Assembly (NCBI RefSeq): GCF_000092825.1
Contig: NC_014168.1
Coordinates: forward strand, 2,781,946-2,845,945
Length of the DNA: 64,000 nucleotides
Direction: 5' to 3'
Source: Segniliparus rotundus DSM 44985
Lineage (GTDB): Bacteria > Actinomycetota > Actinomycetes > Mycobacteriales > Mycobacteriaceae
Of this stretch, positions 54,361-64,000 are shown piece by piece. Under the pieces are notes generated by a model, which was not told the DNA's origin, made no database searches, and saw only the letters and a list, made by a program, of their open reading frames with translations. Within the stretch, counting starts at the first letter, position 1; every line of letters starts with the position of its first letter. The translations under genes and the position numbers were made by a program.

Positions 54361-54810
54361 CTGTCTGCGTTTGATCTGCCTATTGGCCACAAGTGCCGTC
54401 CCATCTGGCGAACAGCTTGCCTTGCGCCTGCCAAGACGAGAACAAATCTCCTCTTGCCGCTCATCCCCGAACTTGGCGCGCAGCTTCAAGCTTAGACGGA
54501 GCGAACACCGAGAGGGATGGGCGGTTTGATCTTTTGCAGGCCAAACGGCAAGCCGATCCGGCCGGAACATGACGGCGGCGCCTGGCGTGAAAGATTCGCT
54601 GCGGCGCGGGTGCGGCATGCGGGAACACAACTCAACAGGCACACGGCAAAGACGTTGTTGCAGCAACACGGCGTGCCAGAAGACGTGCGAATGATGATTC
54701 TTGGACACTCCACTGCGGCAGCGAACAAGATCTAGACCCACCGCGACCGTGAGCACGCGCGAAGAACACTGGCGAAGCTCGGCGATCTGCTGCCGTCATC
54801 ACATGGGTGA
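54361..54810 (+). pseudogene. tyrosine integrase remnant
   Basis: One frame shows C-terminal integrase features with two stops: APAKTRTNLLLPLIPEL, a TAG at about 54493, then FCRPNGKPIRPEHD, N-R-H-T-A-K-T-L-L, R-M-M-I-L-G-H-S, and at 54733-54735 a TAG exactly where Y-T-H normally carries the catalytic Tyr; T-H-R-D follows in frame to 54810. Dead enzyme, probably of the element that shaped this tRNA locus. Confidence 0.8.
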
Positions 54811-54846
54811 TGGCGGTGCGCACCCCGGTCATGGGATGATAGAGAC

Positions 54847-55224
54847 GTGCGCGCGCTGTTTTCGGCCTTGATTGTTTGCGCGTTCGGCGGCGAGGCGGCC
54901 TGGGCGGACCCCGCTGATCGTGGGGGACGTTGGATCGAGCATGTGGTTTGGGCGCGCGCTTCGGACGGGCCGAGTTTGCATGTTTTCCCGACGCGGGCGG
55001 GACGGGACGCGCCAGCTGAGCTGCAGGGCGCGGAGTGGGATGAGGTGCTGTCGCTCGCGCCGGAGGCGGACTCCCCCGGTATGCGGGAGCAGTTCGACTG
55101 CCACCAGAGTTTTGCGAAATCCAAGGAGAGCTGGAATCTCGAGCCGTGGCGGCCCGCGGTCGGGGGCGTGGAAATGTTGGCTTCTGGCTGCAATCCCGGC
55201 AAAAGGGAGAACCCGGCGACCTGA
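54847..55224 (+). CDS. DUF2599-type secreted protein
   Basis: 125 residues from GTG with a cleavable signal (cleavage after AWA, about 19). Mature part has W-I-E...L-H-V-F-P-T-R-A-G-R, W-D-E-V, F-D-C-H and C-N-P, the DUF2599 pattern with two Cys. Function unknown; extracytoplasmic. Confidence 0.75.
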   Translation: MRALFSALIVCAFGGEAAWADPADRGGRWIEHVVWARASDGPSLHVFPTRAGRDAPAELQGAEWDEVLSLAPEADSPGMREQFDCHQSFAKSKESWNLEPWRPAVGGVEMLASGCNPGKRENPAT

Positions 55225-55310
55225 ACCGCGATCGGTCCAGTACGATATTGGCGACTGGGAGGACGCCGCTGAGGGAATTGTTGCCTGCGGCGGAAGAGAC
55301 AGGGGGATGC

Positions 55311-55736
55311 ATGATGCGGTCGGGGGAGAACGCGCAAGGACAGGCAGGTGCGCGGCGTCCGGCGTTGCGCTGCCCGGCGGATGGGTTGCGCAAGGAGGCG
55401 GATGCTTTCGTCTTTTTTCTGATGCGGCGGCTGCGGGAGACTCTGAATCACGGCCGTCCGAGGAGTCAGCTGCTCGGCCTGTGCGCCAAACCAGCCCAGG
55501 CGGAGGTGGCGAGGCTGGTCCGTTCGCTCGACGCCCGGCTGTTCATCACGAATGTCGCCTCGCGTTCTTTCGCGTTGGAAGGACAGGCGGCTGTCCATGA
55601 CTTCGTGTGCAGATTGGACTGCGCGCGCGATGTGGTGCGCGTGCTGTTGGGCCGGGTCCAGCTGGGCCCGCAAGGCTGGCGGCTGCTCTCGCTGCACCAG
55701 TTGCCTGCTGTGGTTCGCGCTCGAACTAGAGTCTGA
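55311..55736 (+). CDS. conserved hypothetical (Rv3235/DUF6459-like)
   Basis: 141 residues from the ATG at 55311 (GGGGA upstream). A central helix rich in Arg and a C-terminal strand region ending G-W-R-L-L-S-L-H-Q-L fit the actinobacterial Rv3235-like family, tentatively. Two bases separate it from menB. Confidence 0.5.
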   Translation: MMRSGENAQGQAGARRPALRCPADGLRKEADAFVFFLMRRLRETLNHGRPRSQLLGLCAKPAQAEVARLVRSLDARLFITNVASRSFALEGQAAVHDFVCRLDCARDVVRVLLGRVQLGPQGWRLLSLHQLPAVVRARTRV

Positions 55737-55738
55737 GC

Positions 55739-56653
55739 ATGCCCGATTCGACTGCACCGAGCCCGTTCGACCCGACGCAATGGCGGGACGTCCCCGATTT
55801 CCCGGACCTCACGGACATCACGTACCACAGGCATGCGGAAATCGGCGCGGTGCGCATCGCGTTCGACCGGCCCGAGGTCCGCAATGCGTTCCGGCCGCAC
55901 ACGGTGGACGAGCTGATCGCCGTGCTGGACCACGCCCGGACCAGCCCGGATGTCGGGGTGGTGTTGCTGACGGGCAATGGGCCGAGCCCGAAGGACGGCG
56001 GGTGGGCGTTTTGCAGCGGGGGGGACCAACGTATCCGAGGCCGGACGGGGTACCAGTACGCGAGCGGCGAAGACTCGTCGACTGTGGAGAAGGGTCGCGC
56101 GGGGCGTTTGCACATTTTGGAGGCGCAACGTTTGATCCGGTTCATGCCGAAGGTGGTGATCGCGCTGGTGAACGGATGGGCGGCGGGCGGCGGGCACAGC
56201 TTGCACGTGGTGTGCGACCTCACGCTCGCGAGCCGCGAGCACGCCAGGTTCAAACAGACTGACGCGGACGTCGGCAGTTTCGACGGCGGTTACGGCAGCG
56301 CCTATTTCGCCAAGCAGGTCGGACAGAAGTTCGCCCGCGAGATCTTTTTCCTCGCCCGCCCCTACAGCGCCGAGGAGATGCGCGGTATGGGCGCGGTGAA
56401 CGCCGTGGTCGAGCATGGGCGGCTCGAAGCCGAGGGCATTCAGTGGGCTCGGGAGATCCTCGGCAAATCCCCGCAGGCGATCCGCATGCTGAAGTACGCG
56501 TTCAACCTCGCCGACGACGGTTTGGTGGGGCAGCAGCTTTTCGCGGGAGAGGCGACGCGCTTGGCCTATCAAACAGACGAGGCGGTGGAGGGCAGGGACC
56601 AATTCCTTGAGAAACGCGCCCCCGACTGGTCCCCGTATCCGTGGCATTACTGA
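55739..56653 (+). CDS. menB: 1,4-dihydroxy-2-naphthoyl-CoA synthase
   Basis: 304 residues, crotonase fold. FCSGGDQRIRG forms the oxyanion hole, and VNGWAAGGGHSLHVVCDL plus DVGSFDGGYG are MenB signatures. It cyclises o-succinylbenzoyl-CoA in menaquinone synthesis, in the cytoplasm. Confidence 0.97.
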   Translation: MPDSTAPSPFDPTQWRDVPDFPDLTDITYHRHAEIGAVRIAFDRPEVRNAFRPHTVDELIAVLDHARTSPDVGVVLLTGNGPSPKDGGWAFCSGGDQRIRGRTGYQYASGEDSSTVEKGRAGRLHILEAQRLIRFMPKVVIALVNGWAAGGGHSLHVVCDLTLASREHARFKQTDADVGSFDGGYGSAYFAKQVGQKFAREIFFLARPYSAEEMRGMGAVNAVVEHGRLEAEGIQWAREILGKSPQAIRMLKYAFNLADDGLVGQQLFAGEATRLAYQTDEAVEGRDQFLEKRAPDWSPYPWHY

Positions 56654-56717
56654 GCCGAAGCCGCTGCGCGCCCACGACCCCGAAAATGGGTAATGCACGT
56701 CACTGCTGCTAAAATTT

Positions 56718-57968
56718 ATGACCATGGTCACTGTCATGTCTGCCCCCGACGCCCAACAGGGCCTCCCGGAAGGGGTGCAGGGGACGGCGGACCGGCATTT
56801 CGATCCAGTCGTCAAGGCTTTCGCGAAGCTGTACACAGGACGACGGGCCGGCGGCGGCGCGTTGACGGTGCGCTTGCACGGGGAAACGGTGCTCGACATT
56901 TGGGCGGGGCACTCGGACCGGGCCGGGCGCGCGGCGTGGACGCGCGACACCGCTCCGATCGTGTTCTCGGTGTCCAAGGGGCTGTCCAGCACGATCATCC
57001 ACCGGTTGGCCGACAGGGGCCTGATCGAATACGACAAGCCGGTGGCCGAGTATTGGCCCGCGTTCGGGAAAAGCGGCAAGCACGCCGTCACGGTCCGCAA
57101 GGTCATGGCGCACGAGGCGGGCCTGTCCCAGCTGGGCGGAATCATCAATGAGTACGCGGACTACTTCGACCACGAGCTGATTGAGGACCGGCTGGCGTCG
57201 GCATGGGCGGACCGGTTCGCGGGCAAGCCTGCCTATCACGCTTTCACATATGGCTGGATCTTGTCGGGGCTGGCTCGCGCAGTCACCGGCAAAGGGATGC
57301 GCGATCTGTTCCGCCAGGAGTTGGCCGAGCCGCTCGGCGTGGAGCACATTCACCTGGGCCGACCGCCCGAAAGCTCGCCGACGCAGTTGGCCGCGTTCGT
57401 CGGGGCGCGGATTCCTTCCACCTCCCCGGCCCAACAAGTGATCCAATTCGGCAGAAAGTGGACTCCATTCAAAAGGCTGATAGAAGCCTGCATCCCAGAG
57501 CCGGGGATGGAGAAAATCCTGCACGGGGACCACCCGCCGATCTTGGACGGCGAGATGCCCGCGGCCAGCGTTGTGGTCACCGCGCCCGTGCTGGCCACGG
57601 TGTACGCGGCCCTGGCGGGGGGCGGCAGCGTGGACGGGACCCAGCTGTTGCAACCGGAGACTGTGCGGCAGCTGTCGGCGCGGCGAGATCCCCGCAATCG
57701 CGCCACCTACCAGCCGGACCGCGTGCTCGGCGTGCCGATGATGTGGCATCTGGGCTATCACTCGCTCCTCACGCCGGTGACGCTCACCGGTTTCGGCCAC
57801 ATCGGCATCGGCGGTTCGGCCGGCTGGGCGGACCCGAGCAACGGGATCGCCGTCGGCTACGTCCACAACCGGACTCCGGTGACCATGCTCACCGACCAGG
57901 CGAGCTTCCCTTTGCTCTGGCCTTTGATCCTTCGCGCGGCCAAACGGCGCGACGCTAGCGGTAGGTGA
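56718..57968 (+). CDS. beta-lactamase-fold esterase (EstB/LipL-like)
   Basis: 416 residues. Ser84-V-S-K87 is the S-x-x-K motif, and Y-G-W supplies the Tyr motif. No signal peptide. TAAAAT ends 2 bp before the ATG at 56718, so a leaderless start at the ATG at 56724 is plausible. Many such proteins are mycobacterial esterases. Its 3' end overlaps the convergent gene by 14 bp. Confidence 0.83.
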   Translation: MTMVTVMSAPDAQQGLPEGVQGTADRHFDPVVKAFAKLYTGRRAGGGALTVRLHGETVLDIWAGHSDRAGRAAWTRDTAPIVFSVSKGLSSTIIHRLADRGLIEYDKPVAEYWPAFGKSGKHAVTVRKVMAHEAGLSQLGGIINEYADYFDHELIEDRLASAWADRFAGKPAYHAFTYGWILSGLARAVTGKGMRDLFRQELAEPLGVEHIHLGRPPESSPTQLAAFVGARIPSTSPAQQVIQFGRKWTPFKRLIEACIPEPGMEKILHGDHPPILDGEMPAASVVVTAPVLATVYAALAGGGSVDGTQLLQPETVRQLSARRDPRNRATYQPDRVLGVPMMWHLGYHSLLTPVTLTGFGHIGIGGSAGWADPSNGIAVGYVHNRTPVTMLTDQASFPLLWPLILRAAKRRDASGR

Positions 57969-58614
57969 GCAGCCCGGAGGATTCCCCTTCGAGATGGGCG
58001 TGCTCGTTGAACGAGACCATGCTGACCCCGGAGCGCCCGACGATGAGTTTCGTGATCCCCGTATTGCACACCACGCGGTGCAGCGGCAAGAAGACACGGC
58101 CCCAGTCCGGCTCCGCGCCCCCAGAGAGCGCCAGCGCGGCCAACGCGCCGATCACTCCTCCTGAGGTGAAGACGACCGCGTCCTCCCCTTGGCCGAGGCT
58201 TGCGACGAGTTCGCCCAAGGCGCTTCGCGTGCGCGCGGCGAATGCGGCCCAGCTCTCCTGGCAGGGGCTCGACGCGCCAGCCTCGACCCAACGCGCGAGG
58301 GCGCTGTCCAATCCGCGTTGGAAGGAGCGCGGATCGGCGCCGGTCCCGTCGGCGGCAATCCCGTGGCCTGCGAGCACGTCATGGACGTCGTACTCGTCCC
58401 AGCGGATGTCGTGCTGGGGCGAGAATCCGGCGGCCTGCGCGGTGCCGCGCTGACGCGCGAACGTCCCGCACCACGCCTCGCCCGAACCGGCGCCTCGCCT
58501 GCGCAACTCGTCGCCGACGACATGGGACTGCCGGACCCCGAGCTCGGAGAGCTGGTCGTAATCCGCGGAGCCGAACGAGGCCTGGCCGTGGCGAACGAGG
58601 TACACGACTCCCAT
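57955..58614 (-). CDS. histidine phosphatase family protein
   Basis: 219 residues. The RHG motif is at 8-10 with the phospho-accepting His9. The later His (about 188, PLHRVVCNTG) is the second catalytic His. It dephosphorylates small metabolites or proteins; substrate unknown. 12 bp downstream of the phosphotransferase gene. Confidence 0.87.
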   Translation of the reverse strand: MGVVYLVRHGQASFGSADYDQLSELGVRQSHVVGDELRRRGAGSGEAWCGTFARQRGTAQAAGFSPQHDIRWDEYDVHDVLAGHGIAADGTGADPRSFQRGLDSALARWVEAGASSPCQESWAAFAARTRSALGELVASLGQGEDAVVFTSGGVIGALAALALSGGAEPDWGRVFLPLHRVVCNTGITKLIVGRSGVSMVSFNEHAHLEGESSGLLTYR

Positions 58615-58626
58615 GCGGCGGCCGCC

Positions 58627-59682
58627 TCAGATCCCGAGCAGGTTTTCGCAGCGGCGTTCGAGGTAGTTCACGAACAACCAAAAATCTTTGAACGCCGGGT
58701 TGGTCGTCTGGCCGTTGTGGTACCGGAAGTAGATCTGCTGCACAATGCCAGCCAGCCGGAAGAGGCCGAAGACCTCGTAGAATGTCCAGTTCGCCGGGGC
58801 GAAACCGGTCCTCTCGACATAATAGTCGAGCACTTGCGCGCGAGTCAGCATCCCCGGCAGATGCGTGGGCTGGCGCCGGTGGCGCAGGGCCGTGTCGTCA
58901 TCGTCGGCCTGGGTCCAGTAGGCGAGCGCCCCGCCAAGGTCCATGAGCGGATCGCCAAGGGTGGACATTTCCCAGTCGAGCACCCCGATCACGTTGAGGG
59001 ACACAAGGTCGTCGATCACCAGATTGTCCAACCGGAAGTCGTTGTGGAGGACCACTGTCGCCACGTCCTCGGGCTGGTTGCGGTCAAGCCACCGCATGAC
59101 CTTCTCGAAATCGCCGACGTTCTCGGTGCGCGCCGCAGGGTAGCGCCGCGACCAGCCGGAGACCTGGCGGCTGACGTAGCCGTCGCCTTTGCCGAGGCTT
59201 CGCACACCGGCCTGCTCGGGATCGACCTTGTGCAGCTCGATCAGGCTGTCCACCGCGCGCACGGAGAGCGCGCGGGCTTCGGCCTCGGCGAGCGACGCCC
59301 CTGCGGGAAGGTCCCGGCGCAGGATGACGCCGCGCAGGCGCTCCATCACATAGAACTGCGAGCCGAGCACCGTGTCGTCCTCGCAGAGCGCGAGGACCTC
59401 GGGCACGTACCGGTACACCGGCTTCAGGCGCTGTTGGACGAAAAACTCGCGCTTCATGTCGTGCGCGGAAGCGGCTTTGCGCCCTGCCGGGGGGCGGCGC
59501 AGGATGAGATCGCGGCCGGGGTAGCGCAAAAGGTACGTGAGGTTCGAGGCCCCGCCAGGGTATTGCCGCACTTCGGGGATGCCGCCGAGCCCGGGAAGGC
59601 GTTCGTGGAGCCAGGCGGCGACCGCCTCGACGTCGAAGCGGTCCTCGTCGCGCAGCTCCGCCGGCTGATCCTCAACGCCCAT
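58627..59682 (-). CDS. aminoglycoside-phosphotransferase-fold kinase (ACAD10/11-type)
   Basis: 351 residues from the ATG at 59682. Brenner motif HNDFRLDN at 213-220 and DWE at 236. In ACAD10/11-type systems such kinases phosphorylate 4-hydroxyacyl-CoAs ahead of the dehydrogenase. It overlaps the acyl-CoA dehydrogenase gene by 11 bp, which supports that pairing. Confidence 0.85.
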   Translation of the reverse strand: MGVEDQPAELRDEDRFDVEAVAAWLHERLPGLGGIPEVRQYPGGASNLTYLLRYPGRDLILRRPPAGRKAASAHDMKREFFVQQRLKPVYRYVPEVLALCEDDTVLGSQFYVMERLRGVILRRDLPAGASLAEAEARALSVRAVDSLIELHKVDPEQAGVRSLGKGDGYVSRQVSGWSRRYPAARTENVGDFEKVMRWLDRNQPEDVATVVLHNDFRLDNLVIDDLVSLNVIGVLDWEMSTLGDPLMDLGGALAYWTQADDDDTALRHRRQPTHLPGMLTRAQVLDYYVERTGFAPANWTFYEVFGLFRLAGIVQQIYFRYHNGQTTNPAFKDFWLFVNYLERRCENLLGI

Positions 59683-60901
59683 CGGCGGCGCTCCCTTCGT
59701 AGCGTTTGAGCTCTTGCCGGGCGACCACGCCCAAATGCACTTCGTCCGGGCCGTCGACGAACCGCAGGGCGCGGGTCCAGGCGTACGCCTCGGCGAGCGG
59801 GAAGTCCCCGCTGAGGCCCGCCGCACCGTGCAATTGCAGCGCGGTGTCCACGACCGAGTGCATGGCTTTGGGGACGACGGCTTTGATTTGGGAGACTTCG
59901 CTGCGCGCCCAGTGGACGCCCTTGGTGTCGATGAGCCACGCGGTGCGCAGCACCAAGAGCCTGGCCTGCTCGATGGCGAGGCGCGCCTCGGCGATGCGCT
60001 CCCGGTTGCCGCCGAGGTCGACGAGCGGCTTGCCGAAGGCGCTGCGCGCGCTCGCGCGTTTGCAGCCGAGCTCCAAAGCATGCTCGGCGAGCCCGATGGT
60101 GCGCATGCAGTGGTGGATGCGCCCCGGCCCGAGGCGGCCCTGGGCGATTTCGAAACCCCGCCCAAGCCCGGCGATCACGTTCGCCAGGGGCACGCGCACG
60201 TCGGTGTAGCTGACCTCCGCATGGCCGACGGGGGCCTCGTCGTAGCCGAACACGGTGAGCATGCGCTCGACCTTCACCCCCGGGGAGCCGACGGGGACGA
60301 GCACCATGGAATGCCGCTGGTAGGGCTGCGCGTTCGGATCGGTCAAACCCATGAAAATGATGACTTCGCAGTCCGGATGCCCGATCCCGGTGCTCCACCA
60401 TTTACGCCCGTTGAGCACGACCTCGTCGCCGTCCAGGACGGCAGTGGCCTCCATAGTCGTGGCGTCGGAGGACGCGACCTGCGGCTCGGTCATGCCGAAC
60501 GCGGAGCGGATCTGTCCCGCGAAGAGCGGTTCGAGCCACTGTTCCTGTTGTTCGGGGCTGCCGTAGCGCAGCAGCACTTCCATATTGCCGCTGTCGGGGG
60601 CGCTGCAGTTGAAGATCTCGGAAGCCCAGCTCCACCGGCCCATGATCTCGGCGAGCGGCGCGTACTCCACATTGCTGAGGCCTGCGCCCCGGCCGTCGCC
60701 CGCGTCCGGGGGGAGGAACAAATTCCACAGTCCGGCGGCTTTGGCCTTGGCTTTGAGCTCCACGATCATCGGGGGCACGGACCAGGGCTGCTCGGCGACG
60801 GCTTCGTAGTACTCCCGCTGGCGGGGTTCGACCTCCTCGCGCAGAAAGCTGTCCAGTTCGGCGATGTAACGCTCCGCCAGCTTCGAGTGGCCGAAGTCCA
60901 T
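59672..60901 (-). CDS. acyl-CoA dehydrogenase (ACAD10/11-like)
   Basis: 409 residues, full-length. FGMTEPQVASSDAT and G-R-K-W-W-S-T-G are FAD-binding strands of the family, and L-Q-L-H-G-A-A-G-L-S-G-D is the C-terminal cofactor loop. It acts on acyl-CoA or hydroxyacyl-CoA in fatty acid catabolism with the kinase gene downstream. Confidence 0.9.
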   Translation of the reverse strand: MDFGHSKLAERYIAELDSFLREEVEPRQREYYEAVAEQPWSVPPMIVELKAKAKAAGLWNLFLPPDAGDGRGAGLSNVEYAPLAEIMGRWSWASEIFNCSAPDSGNMEVLLRYGSPEQQEQWLEPLFAGQIRSAFGMTEPQVASSDATTMEATAVLDGDEVVLNGRKWWSTGIGHPDCEVIIFMGLTDPNAQPYQRHSMVLVPVGSPGVKVERMLTVFGYDEAPVGHAEVSYTDVRVPLANVIAGLGRGFEIAQGRLGPGRIHHCMRTIGLAEHALELGCKRASARSAFGKPLVDLGGNRERIAEARLAIEQARLLVLRTAWLIDTKGVHWARSEVSQIKAVVPKAMHSVVDTALQLHGAAGLSGDFPLAEAYAWTRALRFVDGPDEVHLGVVARQELKRYEGSAADGR

Positions 60902-60975
60902 GATGTCTCCAATACGATGCCTGTTATGTTGTCCCCATCACCGTAACAAGACGGCTGTCGCGTAGTCTCCCACGT

Positions 60976-61731
60976 ATGGACCTCGACGGACGCAGCGCGC
61001 TCATCACAGGCGGCAGCAGAGGCATCGGCAGAGCCATCGCGGCAGAGCTGCTTCGGCGGGGGGCGGCCGTGACGATCACCGCGCGCAAGACCGAGCAGCT
61101 GACGCAGACCGCGCAGGAGCTGCGCGACGAGTTCCCCGAAGGAAAGGTCCACGCCGTTGTGGCGAACGCCGGCCGGGACGAGGACCGCGCCCAGGCCGTC
61201 AAGGAAGCCGTGTCCGAGCACGGCTCGCTGGACATCCTGGTCAACAACGCCGCGACCAACCCGGCCTTCGGTTCGCTCATGGAGGCGGATTTGAACGCGG
61301 TGCGCAAGATCTTCGACACGAACGTCGTCGCGGCGCTCGGTTTCATCCAGGAGGCGCACCGGGCCTGGCTCGGCGAGCACGGCGGGACGGTGGTGAACCT
61401 CGCGAGCGTCGGGGGTCTGCGCTCCACCGGGGTCATCGCGGCGTACGGGGCTTCCAAAGCCGCGCTCATCCGCCTCACCGAGGAGCTGGCCTGGCAGCTC
61501 GGCCCGAAGATCCGGGTCAACGCGGTCGCCCCGGCGGTGGTGAAGACCGACTTCTCGGCGCTGCTCTACGAGGACGAGGCCGCGCGCGCGGCGGGCTACC
61601 CATTGGGCAGGCTCGGCGTTGCGCAGGACGTGGCGAGCCTGGTGGGCTTCCTCGTCTCCGACGAATCCTCGTGGATCACCGGGGAGACCATCCGGATCGA
61701 CGGCGGCCTGCTGGCGACCGGGAGCCTGTGA
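60976..61731 (+). CDS. short-chain dehydrogenase/reductase (FabG-like)
   Basis: 251 residues. NAD(P)-binding GGSRGIG at 12-18 and the Ser144-Tyr157-Lys161 triad are intact. Divergent from the acyl-CoA dehydrogenase by 74 bp, so the promoter regions are shared; likely also in fatty acid degradation. Confidence 0.9.
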   Translation: MDLDGRSALITGGSRGIGRAIAAELLRRGAAVTITARKTEQLTQTAQELRDEFPEGKVHAVVANAGRDEDRAQAVKEAVSEHGSLDILVNNAATNPAFGSLMEADLNAVRKIFDTNVVAALGFIQEAHRAWLGEHGGTVVNLASVGGLRSTGVIAAYGASKAALIRLTEELAWQLGPKIRVNAVAPAVVKTDFSALLYEDEAARAAGYPLGRLGVAQDVASLVGFLVSDESSWITGETIRIDGGLLATGSL

Positions 61732-61735
61732 GGCT

Positions 61736-61786
61736 GAGACCGCAACCCCCGGTGTTGCGGCGAGAAGCCGGGGGTTAGGCGGTCTC
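61736..61786. terminator. nested hairpin between convergent genes
   Basis: Outer GAGACCG/CGGTCTC and inner AACCCCCGG/CCGGGGGTT arms. It overlaps the last codons of glnE. Confidence 0.6.
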
Positions 61787-64000
61787 GCTCTCCAGGACGC
61801 GCACGACGACGTTGTGCGCGCGGCGCGTCACGCGCAGATAGTTGTCCAGGAACGCGCCGGAGTCCTCCCAATCCGCCCAGCCCGCCGCGGACGCGACTGC
61901 GGCGAGCACCGGCCCCGGGCCCGGCAGTTGGTCGATGGATTTGCCTTTGACCAAGACAAGCGCGTTGCGCGCTTTGGTCGCGGTGACCCAGGCTTCGCGC
62001 AGCTGGGCGACGTCCTCGGCGGGCAGAAGGTTCTCGGCCTCGATCGCGGCCAGGGTCTGCATCGTCGAGGTGTTGTGCAGCGACGGCACGGCTCCGGCGT
62101 GGCGCAGCTGGATCAGCTGCACCGCCCACTCCACGTCGGCGAGGCCGCCCCGGCCGAGCTTGGTGTGCGTCGTGGGATCGGCGCCTCTGGGGAGCCGTTC
62201 GGTGTCCACCCTCGCTTTGATCCTGCGGATTTCGCGCACCGCCTCGCTGCCGATGCCGCCCGGCGGATAGCGCACGGGGTCGACCAGATGCAGGAATTTG
62301 ACTCCGAGCTCCTGGTCGCCCGCGATCTGGTGTGCCCGCAGCAACGCCTGAGCCTCCCAGGCCTGCGCCCGCGTCTTGTAATACCTGTCGTACGCGGCGA
62401 GGGTGCAGACCAGCGGGCCGCCTCTGCCTTCGGGACGCAGGTCCACGTCGACGTGCAGCGAGGGGTCCGGGCTCGGAGCCGCCAACAGGGAACGGACGCG
62501 CTCGGCCACGCCGGTGGCCCATTTGATCGCCTCGTGCTCGTCGGCTCCCGCACGCGGCTCGCAGACGAACAAGACGTCGGCGTCCGAGCCGTAGCCGAGC
62601 TCGCCGCCGCCAAGGCGGCCCATGCCGATGACCGCGATCTGCGCGGGGGGCGCCTCGCCCTCGGGCGTGGTCGCGCGGACGGCGGCGGCGAGGGCGGCGT
62701 TGATCGTCGCGGCCCACGCCCTGGAGAGCGCCCAGCACACCGATGGGAGCTCCATGACACCCAGGAGGTCCGCCGAAGCGACCCTGGCGAGCTCGTAGCG
62801 GCGCGCGCCGCGCGCCGCGGAGACCGCCGCGTGCAGATCCTTGTGTTTGGCCGACGAGGTGAGCAGCGCGCTGGTGACCTCGTCGGTGTTCGTGGACAAC
62901 AAGCGGGGGCCGTGCGGGCCGTCGGCGTACAGCCGCAGCACCTCCGGGGCGCGCAGCATCAGCTCTGGCACGAAGGCCGACACGCCGAGCACCCGCATCA
63001 GCCGCTTGGCGGCGGCGGTCTCGTCCCGCAGCGTGCGCAAATACCAGGGGTGGTCGGCGAACGCCTCGGAAATTTTGCGGTACGACAACAAGCCGCCGTC
63101 CGGGTCCGGGGTCTCGCCCAGCCATTCCAGCAGGGTCGGCAGCAGGACCCCTTGGATTTGATTCGCCCGCCGATGCCCAGTCGTAAGGGCCTTGAGGTGC
63201 CCGAAGGCGGCTTCTGGGCGGGCATAGCCGAGGGCGCGCAGCTGCCGCACCGCTCCTTGTTCGGAAAGACCGAGCTGGGGGCGGTGCGAGACGGCGGCGA
63301 GCAACGGCTGGTAGAAGAACTTGCTGTGCAGGCGCAGCACCCGGCGGCGTTCGTGCCGGACGCATTCCCGGAGCACGCCGAGCGCGTCGTGTTGGCCGTC
63401 GGGGCGCAGGTGCGCCGCGCGGGCGAGCCAGCGCATCGCCTCCTCGTCGGAATCTTCCGGCAAGGTGTGCGTGCGTTGCATCTGTTTCATCTGCAAACGG
63501 TGCTCCAGCAAGCGCAGGAACTCGTAGGACGCGGTGAGGTTCGCGGCGTCGTCGCGGCTGATGTAGCCGCCCGCGGCGAGCGCGGCGAGGGCGGGAATGG
63601 TCGCCCGCAGCCTCAAATTGGGGTCGGGTCCGCCGTGGACGAGTTGGAGGAGCTGGACGGCGAATTCCACGTCCCGCAAAGAACCCCGGCCGAGCTTGAT
63701 CTCGCGCTCGCGCAGCGGCGGCGGCACCGACTCCTCGACCCGCCGTCGCATGGCCCGGACCTCGTCCACGAAGTCCTCGTGCTCGGCGACCTTCCACACC
63801 ATCGGGCTCAGCGCGTCGAACCACGCTTGGCCGAGCGCCATGTCGCCGACGGCTGGCCTCGCCTTGAGCAGCGCTTGGAACTCCCACGGCTTCGCCCAGT
63901 TGGTGTAGTACTTGCGGTGGGACTCCAGCGTGCGGGTGAGGGCGCCGTGCCTGCCTTCCGGGCGCAGCCCCGCGTCCACCACAAAGCTCACATAGGAGCA
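61775..64000 (-). CDS. glnE: glutamine synthetase adenylyltransferase/deadenylase, N-terminus outside window
   Basis: At least 741 residues; the frame is open to the window edge, and GlnE is about 1000 residues long. V-D-A-G-L-R-P-E-G near the edge lies in the first nucleotidyltransferase domain; the second domain's G-S-D-A-D and V-D-V-D-L-R-P-E-G are present in the C-terminal half. It switches glutamine synthetase off and on by adenylylation. Confidence 0.95.
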   Translation of the reverse strand, partial: CSYVSFVVDAGLRPEGRHGALTRTLESHRKYYTNWAKPWEFQALLKARPAVGDMALGQAWFDALSPMVWKVAEHEDFVDEVRAMRRRVEESVPPPLREREIKLGRGSLRDVEFAVQLLQLVHGGPDPNLRLRATIPALAALAAGGYISRDDAANLTASYEFLRLLEHRLQMKQMQRTHTLPEDSDEEAMRWLARAAHLRPDGQHDALGVLRECVRHERRRVLRLHSKFFYQPLLAAVSHRPQLGLSEQGAVRQLRALGYARPEAAFGHLKALTTGHRRANQIQGVLLPTLLEWLGETPDPDGGLLSYRKISEAFADHPWYLRTLRDETAAAKRLMRVLGVSAFVPELMLRAPEVLRLYADGPHGPRLLSTNTDEVTSALLTSSAKHKDLHAAVSAARGARRYELARVASADLLGVMELPSVCWALSRAWAATINAALAAAVRATTPEGEAPPAQIAVIGMGRLGGGELGYGSDADVLFVCEPRAGADEHEAIKWATGVAERVRSLLAAPSPDPSLHVDVDLRPEGRGGPLVCTLAAYDRYYKTRAQAWEAQALLRAHQIAGDQELGVKFLHLVDPVRYPPGGIGSEAVREIRRIKARVDTERLPRGADPTTHTKLGRGGLADVEWAVQLIQLRHAGAVPSLHNTSTMQTLAAIEAENLLPAEDVAQLREAWVTATKARNALVLVKGKSIDQLPGPGPVLAAVASAAGWADWEDSGAFLDNYLRVTRRAHNVVVRVLESETA

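Overview
The window reads as chromosome of a high-GC, mycolic-acid-making actinobacterium of the order Mycobacteriales. The evidence is an Rv2241-Rv2245-like block (aceE, PucR-type regulator, fabD, acpM, kasA), HadA/HadB-type dehydratases next to tRNA-Trp-secE-nusG-rplK-rplA as in Mycobacterium tuberculosis, an Mkl/MceG ATPase, DUF3558 and LGFP lipoproteins, and type VII secretion (T7SS) style genes. A Segniliparus-like organism is my inference; no species marker is decisive.

Layout. 1-2.2 kb: end of an acyl-ACP thioesterase and three lipoproteins. 2.2-9.8 kb: rpoC and rpoB (minus). 10.3-22.9 kb: accessory block on the minus strand, with a four-gene T7SS-like cassette (SseB-like protein, small helical protein with a YxxxD signal, WXG-type effector candidate, internally duplicated membrane protein), a Pro/Gln-rich protein, three tandem lipoprotein paralogues (the third cut by a stop codon), a second T7SS-like cassette, and a chimeric scrap of the first cassette. 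23-31 kb: mkl, rplL-rplJ, a LipG-like hydrolase, an amidase, rplA-rplK-nusG-secE. 31-34.2 kb: tRNA-Trp, two tandem HadA/HadB-type pairs, tRNA-Met, -Thr, -Tyr. 34.2-42.5 kb: YajQ-family protein, DUF3052, aceE and the FAS-II start block. 42.5-45.9 kb: small conserved and secreted proteins.

46.2-53.4 kb looks like an acquired island. A 40-bp perfect direct repeat lies at both edges; the right copy is the leader and 5' end of a CAT-anticodon tRNA gene. Inside are a fused endonuclease-methyltransferase with a separate specificity subunit (BcgI-like layout, visibly lower GC) and a third T7SS-like cassette (EspC-like partner, effector candidate with a C-terminal Amidase_6-like domain, membrane protein as immunity candidate). 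A decayed tyrosine integrase, with an amber codon where the catalytic Tyr should be, lies about 1 kb beyond the tRNA.

54.8-64 kb: DUF2599 protein, menB, a beta-lactamase-fold hydrolase, a histidine phosphatase, an acyl-CoA dehydrogenase/phosphotransferase pair, an SDR, and the C-terminal part of glnE, which runs off the window.

The most interesting content is the recurrence of partner-effector-membrane/helical protein cassettes (three loci plus one chimeric remnant), which suggests a T7SS effector-immunity arsenal under active rearrangement.
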